In this document: one piece after another, positions 24,513 to 31,378 of the stretch | Position numbering within the stretch: position 1 is the first letter of the stretch | Layout: every line of letters starts with the position of its first letter | NCBI GenBank assembly: GCA_903895255.1 | Contig: CAITTG010000070.1 | Location: 1 to 34,623 of the forward strand | Length of the DNA: 34,623 nt | Direction of reading: 5' to 3' | Source: an uncultured Verrucomicrobia subdivision 3 bacterium | GTDB taxonomy: Bacteria; Verrucomicrobiota; Verrucomicrobiia; Limisphaerales; UBA11358 | Translations under genes and position numbers: made by a program | Notes under the pieces: model-generated | The model's input: the letters and a program-made list of their open reading frames with translations, nothing else | Databases searched by the model: none | What the model was told of the DNA's origin: nothing

Positions 24513-25505
24513 TCAAGGGGCAATTGTTTTGAAATCAACGCCATTCTCAATGGCTTGGGAGACAAAAAAATGTCGAAACAGATGGTGATGAAAGTGGGGA
24601 AGTCCCGATTTTTGGCAGGCGGTGCTGATAACTTTTTTGGCTGTATTTATTGTGATGATACGCTGTCTGGGATTAGGTTGCTTTTGATGTTTCATCCGTT
24701 CAAGCAACGCCCGCAGAGCGGGGAATAGCGGCACAGTGCGCGCTTCATGGTTTTTCGTACCCTTCGGACCACCCGTAACGACAAACTGCCCCCGCTCGAA
24801 ATCAATGTCTGCCCACACCATGCCGGTGGCTTCAGAGAGGCGCATGCCCGAATAGGCCAAAATTTCAGTTAAATCAGCGCCCTCCCATGCTCGACAGTCG
24901 AATGATCGGATGGTTTTGATGAGGGTAACAAACTGCTCCTTTGATGGGATTGCAATCTTTCGCTTGGGCATTTTTCTGCGGGCAATCGCTAGGGCAGGAT
25001 TTTCTGTTATCAACCCCTCTCGGATGGCGAGGTTGAGGACTGCAACCAAAAAGGTCCTTTCATGGTTGAATGATGATGCTCCGATTTCAGCACCCCTTAT
25101 TTTCTCCCAATTATGTAAATCCGCCCTCGTTACGTTTCGGACAGGAACACGGCCAAAATGCTTGTTCAATTGTCGGAGACAATTTTCCGCCCCAGCGGCG
25201 GAACTTGCCTTGTAGCGGGTTTTGGCTGTGTCAAACCATTCTTTTGCCAATTCCTTAAAGGTGGTGCTTTTATCTTTGGTGGGGGTAATAAACCGTGCAA
25301 CTTGGCCACGAAAATCATCCAATCGTCGTTGGGCAAGCTGGCGGTCGGTCGTTTTCAGAGATTTGCGATGCTGCTTCCCGCTCTTTTTGACGAGCGCGTA
25401 ATAAATGCTGGAGGCAGAATTCCGGTAAAGGCAGTGCCCAACCCGCTTAAAATAGGGCTTGCCGTTTCCCGAAACCTCAGCATTTTGTAGGCGCTCTGCG
25501 TACAT
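24513..25505 (-). CDS. Tyrosine recombinase/phage-type integrase, C-terminally truncated
   Basis: Encodes 330 residues from the ATG at 25505. An N-terminal arm-binding part (YYALVKKSGKQHRKSLKT, Q.A.RRLDDF) is followed by a SAM-like core-binding domain (about 82-165) and the catalytic domain. Visible catalytic residues: R222 in AYSGMRLSEATGM, a Lys around 251 in GGPKGTKNHEARTVPL, and H308-x-x-R311 in HHHLFRHFFVS. The frame stops right after NGVDFKTIAP, where relatives continue with W.GH...G and the nucleophilic Tyr about 30 residues later. Neither the second His/Trp nor the Tyr is found in any of the three minus-strand frames before the element end. The gene therefore appears broken by a frameshift or deletion and unlikely to catalyse recombination alone. 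It reads toward the left att site, as expected for a resident integrase. Confidence 0.85.
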   Translation of the reverse strand: MYAERLQNAEVSGNGKPYFKRVGHCLYRNSASSIYYALVKKSGKQHRKSLKTTDRQLAQRRLDDFRGQVARFITPTKDKSTTFKELAKEWFDTAKTRYKASSAAGAENCLRQLNKHFGRVPVRNVTRADLHNWEKIRGAEIGASSFNHERTFLVAVLNLAIREGLITENPALAIARRKMPKRKIAIPSKEQFVTLIKTIRSFDCRAWEGADLTEILAYSGMRLSEATGMVWADIDFERGQFVVTGGPKGTKNHEARTVPLFPALRALLERMKHQKQPNPRQRIITINTAKKVISTACQKSGLPHFHHHLFRHFFVSQAIENGVDFKTIAP

Positions 25506-25547
25506 ATTACATAGTACCCGGCGGCGGCAATTCGTAAAGCGTGGATT

Positions 25548-25564
25548 ATGTTGCTTATCAACAT
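25548..25564. promoter_or_regulatory. Inverted repeat between integrase and tRNA starts
   Basis: ATGTTG-CTTAT-CAACAT, a 6-bp perfect inverted repeat in the 111-bp gap between the divergent integrase and tRNA genes. Its size and place fit an operator or a recombinase/excisionase binding site, but nothing else supports a specific role. Confidence 0.4.
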
Positions 25565-25616
25565 GTTAAGAATTACGATTGAAAACGGTCTCGGAAAATT
25601 GAGATTTTAATCGGTC

Positions 25617-25692
25617 GCCCCTATAGCTTAAATGGATAAAGCCCATGTTTCCTAAACGTGTGATTTCGGTTCAATTCCGAATGGGGGTACCA
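25617..25692 (+). tRNA. Complete tRNA-Arg(CCT) carried inside the element
   Basis: 76 nt with encoded CCA. Acceptor GCCCCTA/TGGGGGT, D-stem GCTT/AAGC with loop AAATGGATA, anticodon stem CATGT/ACGTG with loop TTCCTAA (anticodon CCT), variable TGAT, T-stem TTCGG/CCGAA with loop TTCAATT, then ACCA. All stems close; the end pair is G1-U72. It differs from the reconstructed host tRNA at 6 of 76 positions. The D-stem differences are a compensated pair change (C13-G22 to T13-A22), so selection has kept the fold. It is in the opposite orientation to the split host gene. It decodes AGG and probably substitutes for the interrupted gene; that depends on whether another tRNA-Arg(CCT) exists elsewhere in the genome. 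Confidence 0.92.
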
Positions 25693-25703
25693 ATTATCGC
25701 CGT

Positions 25704-25731
25704 GCCAAGCTATAGAGCGGAGCGGCTTGGC
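25704..25731 (+). terminator. Hairpin after the element tRNA, possible terminator
   Basis: GCCAAGC (25704-25710) pairs with GCTTGGC (25725-25731), 12 bp after the tRNA CCA end. The sequence after it (TAATATTTCATTC) is T-rich but has no uninterrupted run, so terminator function is plausible but not certain. Confidence 0.45.
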
Positions 25732-26221
25732 TAATATTTCATTCTCAATCCCTAATGTAGAAGTGGCGAAGATCTTAGGGTGCTTAAATTCAATAAGGCC
25801 TGCCTTGAATTAAAGCCTAGGCCCTATGGGTCCACTTGAAGAACACTTTATTCTAGAATTGACAAGCCATGCACCCTAATATTGAAACTCTTAGGATCAT
25901 CCTCCATTGACCGAAAAGCCTTTAACTGAGCGGAAAGTGAAGGCGTAATACGCTATACACGGTTTACGTATGATATAGTTTGTGGCCAATAAATTGCTCC
26001 CAAATGAAGTCAGGATTAAAAAACATGGACGCTTTTGGGCCGTTTAACTAAGTCTTGGCAGGCTTTTTTCATTTCGCCCTATTTCGTTTGTATTTTTCAT
26101 TTTGATTAATTTGTTTTTTGCAGTCACGCCTCTGGCGTTCCCGCACACGTAACGAACCTGGGGTGAAAAATATTTTTGATAAATTTCCCGTTTTGTCACT
26201 GAGACGGCTAAAAAATAGTGA

Positions 26222-26296
26222 AGATCAAAATGAGATTCTTTGGTAACCGCCTATTCTAGACGTGTGATTTCCGTTCAAATCCTAATGAGGGCACTA
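26222..26296 (+). pseudogene. Decayed tRNA-Arg-like remnant
   Basis: The segment GACGTGTGATTTCCGTTCAA at 26259-26278, continuing to GAGGGCACTA at 26296, aligns with the 3' half of tRNA-Arg(CCT) with scattered mismatches. Upstream, AGATCAAAATGAGAT at about 26222 loosely resembles the D-arm AGCTCAAATGGATAG. The anticodon stem and acceptor no longer pair, so no tRNA is made. It lies in the plus orientation like the intact element copy. Confidence 0.55.
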
Positions 26297-26743
26297 TTTC
26301 TGGAAAAAAATAGGGATCAAATTGGATTGTCTGCGGCGCACAGGTGGATAGGGCGCTCAAAATTGATTCAATCCCGCCTTGGATTGCTGGCACGGCTCAC
26401 CGGAGCCCCGTGGAAGAAATTTTAACGAAAAAGTGATAAGCCATAAACCTGTTTGCCAGTCGCCTAGAGTGAGCCAGCGAGACACTCATTCAGGTTAAGC
26501 ATTTCTGACCAAGGCGGTTTTATGACGAACACCTTGGAAAGGTTGGATTTCACCAAATCCTGCGGGCCTTCCCAGTGCTTGGACAAATTAGGCACAAGTA
26601 ACCCCACTTTTGTAACCCCAACTGAAAGTTCGGGGCCTCCTGTGGCCGGATGCGGCACCGTGGTTTACCCTAAATTTTAGGTCGTGGTTAAGCAGGCCTA
26701 CCTTGGCCTCCCGTGGCCGCGAGACGCAGCGGTAAATTTAAAA

Positions 26744-26750
26744 TTAGGAA
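26744..26750. other. Right attachment core (direct repeat TTAGGAA)
   Basis: Second copy of TTAGGAA, at the junction between element DNA (left, AAATTTAAAA) and the host tRNA 5' half (right, ACGCGTGCTC). Confidence 0.8.
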
Positions 26751-26782
26751 ACGCGTGCTCTATCCATTTGAGCTATAGGGGC
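26744..26782 (-). pseudogene. 5' half of the split host tRNA-Arg(CCT)
   Basis: On the minus strand 26782 to 26744 reads acceptor GCCCCTA, TA, D-arm GCTC-AAATGGATA-GAGC, A, anticodon strand CGCGT and loop TTCCTAA. It then runs into element sequence (TTTTAAATTTACC) instead of the ACGTG strand. With the 3' half at 24288-24324 it forms a standard 76-nt tRNA-Arg(CCT) with a fully paired acceptor. In place it cannot fold into a tRNA. Confidence 0.88.
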
Positions 26783-26880
26783 GACCAGACTCGGTAAAGT
26801 ACCCGCCGGCGGGCCGGGTGACAAGCCTGCCCGGTGGCGCCCCCCGCCCGGCAATCGATATACCGCGCGCTTTTGAGTTC

Positions 26881-26941
26881 AGCCGGCCCGATTTAGCACT
26901 GGTGAAATCGGCCCGGATTTCACATGATATCCGGGCCGGCT
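26881..26941 (+). promoter_or_regulatory. Leader with two mutually exclusive hairpins
   Basis: Stem A pairs AGCCGGCCCG (26881-26890) with CGGGCCGGCT (26932-26941), 10 bp perfect. Stem B pairs GGCCCGGAT (26910-26918) with ATCCGGGCC (26929-26937), 9 bp perfect. Both use 26932-26937, so only one can form at a time. The block ends 19 bp before the ATG at 26961, and in both states the 3' arm is close to the ribosome-binding region. This resembles a leader switch, or simply a degenerate palindromic repeat. Confidence 0.5.
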
Positions 26942-26960
26942 ACAAGGCGGGCATTACCAA

Positions 26961-29771
26961 ATGGTCGAAGACTCAATTTCATCAAATCCAGCGCCGGCGT
27001 CATCTGACGCGCCGGTTGCGCCCTATTTATGGTTCATCACCCGCCTGCTGCCCTGGTTGTTGGGCGCGGTGATGCTGGTCATCTATGGCCTGACCCTCAC
27101 CCATGGCATCACCCAGGAAAATTTCAATCAAGTGGCCCGGGCTGAGGGGTTGCTCTGGAATCCAGCGTTGGTTGCCCCGGTGACCTATTTGACAACGCTG
27201 CCCTTTGGCTGGCTGCCCCCGGTTTGGATTCCGGTGGGCCTTAATTTTTTTAACGCCCTGTGCGCGGCCGTGAGCCTGGCCTGGCTCGCCCGCTGCGTGG
27301 CCCTGCTACCGCACGATCTTTCCAAGCAAGCGACCCAGACAAAACGCCTCTGGGGCTTCACCCCGCCACCTTTGATGACGCGGCGCGGCGCGTGGCTGCC
27401 CCCCGCGGTGGCCGTGCTGCTGTGCGGATGCCAGTTGACTTTCTGGCAAAATGCCATCACCGCCTCCGGTGAAATGGTCAGTCTTTTGCTGTTTGCTTAT
27501 GTCATCCGCTGTTTCCTGGAGTTTAACCACAGTGGCCGGGATGCCTGGCTTTTGCGGGGCGCGTGGGTTTATGGACTGGCCGTGGCCAATGACTGGTTCA
27601 TGCTGCTGTTTTTTCCGGTGTTTTTGCTCACCTTGATCTATGTCAAGCGCCTGTTTATCGTTAATCAATATCACTGGGAGCAAATGTTCCAGCGCCGGGG
27701 CGCGGTAAATTTTCACTTGTTGTGGCAAATCCCCGCCTGCTGGTTGGCCGGGCTGGGGCTGGTCTTGTTGCTGCCGGTGCTCGCCAGCCTGTCGCCGGTC
27801 GCGCATGGCCAGTTCTGGCTGGCCTTGCAAGCCGGTTTGCTTGCCTATAAAAACGCCATCGCCCACGTTCCCCACACTCTGCTCCTGACGTTTCTGCTGA
27901 TTGCCGTGCTGCCGGTATTCATGATGGGGTTGCGCTTCTATCACTTTCTTTCCGGTTACAACCGGTTGAGTTATTTTGCGAGCGCCATTTCATTTCAAGC
28001 GGTTTACGCCTTTTTCATGCTGGTCGGTTTTTGGATCATGCTGGATGCGCCCATTGGCCCGCGGCGCCTGGCCCCCGGTTTGCCCACGCTGCCGCTTTAT
28101 TTCCTCGAGGCTTTGGGGCTGGGCTTTTTTATCGGTCACTTTTTGCTGACTTCGGAGCCCCAGGCAGAACCGGCGCGCAAAGGCCGGATGACCTCGTTTG
28201 AACGGCGGGATTACCAACTCGGCCGGCTTACCCGCTGGCTCAAATGGGGGGTGTTCGCGGGCATTTTACTGCTGTCCGCCGGCATTCCCGCCACGCTGGT
28301 TACCAAAAATCTGCCGGTGCTGGCGGCGGCAAGCATTAATCCCTGCGACACCTATCTCCGCCAGGTGGAGGAGGCTTTGCCGCCCCAAGGGGCCGTGGTC
28401 ATCGGCAACGATACCTTTCGGCTGACCTGTCTCCAGGCGGATTTTTTGCACCGCGGCCGGCAGCACGACTACCTCGTGATCAACACCGAGACCCTTGGTG
28501 AAAACCTGGATTACCTCGATTTTGTCAAAGCGCATTATCCCGGCTTTAACCTCAACCTGAATCTTTCCAACGCCAGCCCGGAGGACCGGCGCAAAATCGC
28601 CGCGGCCGTGCTGCTCCAGCAACTTGGCACCAATCATCAAATTTACACCCTGCATCCCATTTCACTGGGGGATGCGATTTCCGAATTTTATTATTATCAG
28701 CCCCAGGGACTGGTTTATCGCCTGCAAGCCTACCCGGTTGACGTCGCCTTCGCGCCGCCGATGTCGCCCCAAAGGCTGCGGGAAAACCAGGCTTTTTGGC
28801 AGCGCTTTCGCAGCGCTCAGTTCACCAATCTGATCCGCCAGACCAATCCCCCGGAAACTCCGCCGGTGGCGGGTTTGTTAAAACGCTTCTTAAACACGTT
28901 TCGCACCCGGAACGAAATCGACCCACACGCCCTGCTGGCCGGGGAATATTATGCCGGCGCGCTCAATGACTGGGGGGTGGAACTGCAAAAAACCGGCCGG
29001 CTGGAGGCCGCCGGGGACTGCTTCGCCGATGCCCTGCAACTTAATCCCTACAGCGCCGCCGCGCAAATCAACCATCAATTCAACGCCGATTACCGGGCGG
29101 GAAACGAAACCACCGAACTGACACCGATCGAAACCGCCCAGAACCTCAATCAATATCGCGGTTTGAAACATGTCTTGCGGGATGGGGCCGTGGATGAGCC
29201 GAATGTCTGCCAGTTGGTCGCCACAGCGCTCAGTCAGGGCCAGTTGTACCGGCCGGCCATCGCCCAGTTGGAACGCGTCAAGGCGCTGGATCCAGACCGT
29301 TTGTCGGCCTATGTCAGTCTGGCCGGGATGTTCGCCGCATGCCGGGATTACACCAACGGGCTGGTGGCCGCCAATGAACTGCTCGCCCGTTCACCGACCA
29401 ACACCCTGGGCATGGTGCTCAAGGCGACCTCCCAGATTCAATTGCATGCTTACTCTCAAGCGATCCCGTTACTCGATCAAGTGCTGGAGACCGAACCCAC
29501 CAATCAAATCGCCCTGCTGAGCCGCGGCGAAGCCTGGAGCAGCCTGGGTCAATACCCCACGGCGCGCCGGGATTACCAAACCATCCTTCAAATCAGCCCC
29601 AACGATTATCGCGCCTACATCGCCCTGGCCGACCTGGACGAGCGGGAGCATCACCTGGCCGACGCCATTGCGCACTACGAACTGTTTATCCAATACGCCC
29701 CGCCGAACTTGCGCGAAGTCGAGGCTGTGAGAGCCCGGGTGCAGGCGCTGAAAACCAAGCCTGCCAACTAA
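26961..29771 (+). CDS. Polytopic membrane protein, DUF2723-like, with C-terminal TPR repeats
   Basis: Encodes 936 residues. The first half has about ten hydrophobic segments, starting with LLPWLLGAVMLVIYGLTL (about 29-46), and includes GITQENFNQVARAEGLLWNP, a periplasmic loop of the kind seen in DUF2723-type glycosyltransferase-like proteins of Verrucomicrobia and Bacteroidetes. A soluble part follows (INPCDTYLRQVEEALPPQGAVVIGNDTFRL...). From about residue 650 to the end are TPR-like helices: DWGVELQKTGRLEAAGDCFADALQLNPYS, QLYRPAIAQLERVKALDPDRLSAYVSLAG, AIPLLDQVLETEPTNQIALLSRGEAWSSLGQYPTARRDYQTILQISPNDYRAYIALADLDE. It might transfer sugars from lipid carriers or organise an envelope complex, but no catalytic motif can be fixed. 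It stands alone between the tRNA element and xylA. Confidence 0.75.
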   Translation: MVEDSISSNPAPASSDAPVAPYLWFITRLLPWLLGAVMLVIYGLTLTHGITQENFNQVARAEGLLWNPALVAPVTYLTTLPFGWLPPVWIPVGLNFFNALCAAVSLAWLARCVALLPHDLSKQATQTKRLWGFTPPPLMTRRGAWLPPAVAVLLCGCQLTFWQNAITASGEMVSLLLFAYVIRCFLEFNHSGRDAWLLRGAWVYGLAVANDWFMLLFFPVFLLTLIYVKRLFIVNQYHWEQMFQRRGAVNFHLLWQIPACWLAGLGLVLLLPVLASLSPVAHGQFWLALQAGLLAYKNAIAHVPHTLLLTFLLIAVLPVFMMGLRFYHFLSGYNRLSYFASAISFQAVYAFFMLVGFWIMLDAPIGPRRLAPGLPTLPLYFLEALGLGFFIGHFLLTSEPQAEPARKGRMTSFERRDYQLGRLTRWLKWGVFAGILLLSAGIPATLVTKNLPVLAAASINPCDTYLRQVEEALPPQGAVVIGNDTFRLTCLQADFLHRGRQHDYLVINTETLGENLDYLDFVKAHYPGFNLNLNLSNASPEDRRKIAAAVLLQQLGTNHQIYTLHPISLGDAISEFYYYQPQGLVYRLQAYPVDVAFAPPMSPQRLRENQAFWQRFRSAQFTNLIRQTNPPETPPVAGLLKRFLNTFRTRNEIDPHALLAGEYYAGALNDWGVELQKTGRLEAAGDCFADALQLNPYSAAAQINHQFNADYRAGNETTELTPIETAQNLNQYRGLKHVLRDGAVDEPNVCQLVATALSQGQLYRPAIAQLERVKALDPDRLSAYVSLAGMFAACRDYTNGLVAANELLARSPTNTLGMVLKATSQIQLHAYSQAIPLLDQVLETEPTNQIALLSRGEAWSSLGQYPTARRDYQTILQISPNDYRAYIALADLDEREHHLADAIAHYELFIQYAPPNLREVEAVRARVQALKTKPAN

Positions 29772-29941
29772 AATCCCGCTTAATTAAACGACTGTGCCGC
29801 GCCTCCGGCCCGCTCGACCTGGCCGTCCGCCAGCGCCGGCACCAGGGTTTGGCATAGGTCATTTGTCGTATGGCCGGGCCGCGGCAAAACCAGCAATATG
29901 GGGGCGAATCATTTGCAAAACATCGACCTCCATTACTAATC

Positions 29942-31255
29942 ATGCCTGCTGCATTTCCCACCATCACCAAAATCAAATTTGAGGGCCCGGCCTCCCGGAA
30001 TCCCCTCGCTTTCAAGCACTATGATGCCGACGAAGTTGTCGCCGGCAAAACCATGCGCGAGCACCTGCGGTTCGCGGTCGTTTACTGGCACACCTTTCGC
30101 GGAACGGGTTCAGACCCCTTCGGCGCCGGCACCATGCAGCGCCCGTGGGATGATGGCACCGCCTCCGTGGCGAACGCGCAAAACCGGGCGCGGGTGGCCT
30201 TTGAATTCATCGAAAAACTCGGCGCCCCTTATTATTGCTGGCACGACCGCGACGTAGCCCCCGAGGGGGCCACGCTGGCGGAGTCCAACCGAAACCTGGA
30301 CGCCGTGGCCAAGGTCCTGAAGGAAGAGCAGAAACGCACCGGCATCAAACTGCTCTGGGGCACGGCCAACCTGTTTTCCCACCCGCGTTTTGTGCACGGG
30401 GCCAGCACCAGTTGCAATGCCGATGTGTTCGCCTATGCGGCCGCGCAGGTTAAGAAAGCTTTGGAGGTGACCCATGAACTGGGGGGCGAGGGCTATACGT
30501 TCTGGGGCGGCCGGGAAGGCTATCAGACGCTCCTGAACACGGACATGAAGCGTGAACAGGCGCATTTGGCCCGGCTGCTCCACCTCGCCGTCGCCCACAA
30601 GAAGCAGATTGGCTTCAAAGGCCAGTTCTACATTGAGCCCAAGCCCAAGGAACCGACCAAGCATCAATACGATTCTGACGCCGCCGCGTGCCTGAATTTC
30701 CTGCGGGAATACGACCTGCTGCCGCATTTTAAATTAAATATTGAAACCAATCACGCCACCCTTGCAGGGCACTCCATGCAACATGAATTGGAAGTGGCGG
30801 GCGCGGCAGGCGCGCTGGGCTCCATTGACGCCAATACCGGCGATGAACTGCTGGGCTGGGACACCGACCAGTTCCCCACCAATATTTATCTCACCACTTA
30901 TACCATGCTCTCCGTGCTCAAATACGGCGGCTTCAAGACTGGCGGGGTGAATTTCGATGCGAAAGTACGCCGGGAAAGCTTCGAGCCGGTGGATTTGTTT
31001 TATGCGCACATCGGCGGGATGGATGCCTTTGCCCGGGGGCTGAAGATCGCGGCGGCCATTCAGAAGGACGGCCGGTTGGCGAAGTTTGTCCAGCAGCGCT
31101 ACGCTTCCTGGGACACGGGCATTGGCAAGAAGATTGAATCTGGCAAGGCCACCCTCAAGGAAATCGAAGCCTACATCCTGAAACAAGGTGAAGTGGCGCC
31201 GAATACCAGTGGTCGTCAGGAATTCCTCGAAAATCTCATCAACGATTTTCTCTAA
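29942..31255 (+). CDS. xylA: Xylose isomerase (class II)
   Basis: Interconverts D-xylose and D-xylulose (and glucose/fructose) in the cytoplasm, using two divalent metals. The start is the ATG at 29942 ([28 protein letters not shown]); the frame is open upstream to 29870 but homologues start here. The 437 residues match class II enzymes. Signatures: [13 protein letters not shown] with catalytic His at residue 101, [17 protein letters not shown], and the metal-binding [17 protein letters not shown], followed by [18 protein letters not shown] and [20 protein letters not shown]. The key metal ligands all seem present. No xylulokinase or regulator is adjacent, so the gene is probably its own unit, ending at the terminator at 31331-31360. 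Confidence 0.96.
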   Translation: MPAAFPTITKIKFEGPASRNPLAFKHYDADEVVAGKTMREHLRFAVVYWHTFRGTGSDPFGAGTMQRPWDDGTASVANAQNRARVAFEFIEKLGAPYYCWHDRDVAPEGATLAESNRNLDAVAKVLKEEQKRTGIKLLWGTANLFSHPRFVHGASTSCNADVFAYAAAQVKKALEVTHELGGEGYTFWGGREGYQTLLNTDMKREQAHLARLLHLAVAHKKQIGFKGQFYIEPKPKEPTKHQYDSDAAACLNFLREYDLLPHFKLNIETNHATLAGHSMQHELEVAGAAGALGSIDANTGDELLGWDTDQFPTNIYLTTYTMLSVLKYGGFKTGGVNFDAKVRRESFEPVDLFYAHIGGMDAFARGLKIAAAIQKDGRLAKFVQQRYASWDTGIGKKIESGKATLKEIEAYILKQGEVAPNTSGRQEFLENLINDFL

Positions 31256-31330
31256 AAATGCCGGGGTGGGCGACCGGATGGGATCGCGCATGGCGCGGTC
31301 CCGGCAGTCGCGAACCCTCGCAATAAACCA

Positions 31331-31360
31331 AAAAGCCCGCTGGCGAACCAGCGGGCTTTT
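31331..31360. terminator. Bidirectional Rho-independent terminator
   Basis: AAAAGCCCGCTGG-CGAA-CCAGCGGGCTTTT is a 13-bp perfect stem flanked by A- and T-runs on both strands. It serves xylA on the plus strand and the alanine-rich gene on the minus strand, whose stop is at 31379. Confidence 0.93.
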
Positions 31361-31378
31361 TACTTTATAATGATCTGC

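Larger units (their letters stand above)
25693..26743. other. About 1 kb of AT-rich element DNA without recognisable genes
   Basis: No ORF here has coding character that I can support; the two short open frames at 26240-26425 and 26464-26658 have no recognisable features. Structures seen: a hairpin GCCAAGC/GCTTGGC (25704-25710 with 25725-25731) just after the tRNA, a decayed tRNA-like copy (26222-26296), near-identical 15-mers at 26634-26648 and 26705-26719, and a palindrome CCTAAA-T-TTTAGG at 26669-26681 near the right end. The base composition is clearly more AT-rich than the flanking chromosome. It could hold decayed cargo, recombinase arm sites or an untranslated RNA. Confidence 0.6.
24325..26750. 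mobile_element. Integrative element inserted in the anticodon loop of tRNA-Arg(CCT)
   Basis: About 2.42 kb of AT-rich DNA between 7-bp direct repeats interrupts a host tRNA-Arg gene, whose 5' half remains at 26744-26782 and 3' half at 24288-24331, both on the minus strand. Contents, left to right: about 180 bp without genes, a tyrosine recombinase gene on the minus strand (24513-25505), an intact tRNA-Arg(CCT) on the plus strand (25617-25692), and about 1 kb without recognisable genes that includes a decayed tRNA-like copy. The joined ends would restore attP as AAATTAG-GAAG-CTAATGA, a symmetric core. Because attP shares only 7 bp with the tRNA, insertion destroys the target instead of rebuilding it, and the internal tRNA would supply the lost function. 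The recombinase is truncated, so the copy is probably immobile now. Confidence 0.8.

Noticed and set aside
26240..26425. Plus-strand 61-residue open frame
   Set aside because: It overlaps the decayed tRNA-like copy and has no recognisable domain, so it is probably chance.
26464..26658. Minus-strand 64-residue open frame in the element
   Set aside because: No start context, family resemblance or operon neighbour supports it, and it lies in AT-rich sequence with no other coding signs.
24288..26782. Group I intron in tRNA-Arg(CCT)
   Set aside because: Such introns are known in the anticodon loop of this tRNA, but the insert carries a tyrosine recombinase, has a 7-bp direct repeat at its ends and contains a whole second tRNA in the opposite orientation. 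I see no clear P/Q/R/S core elements.
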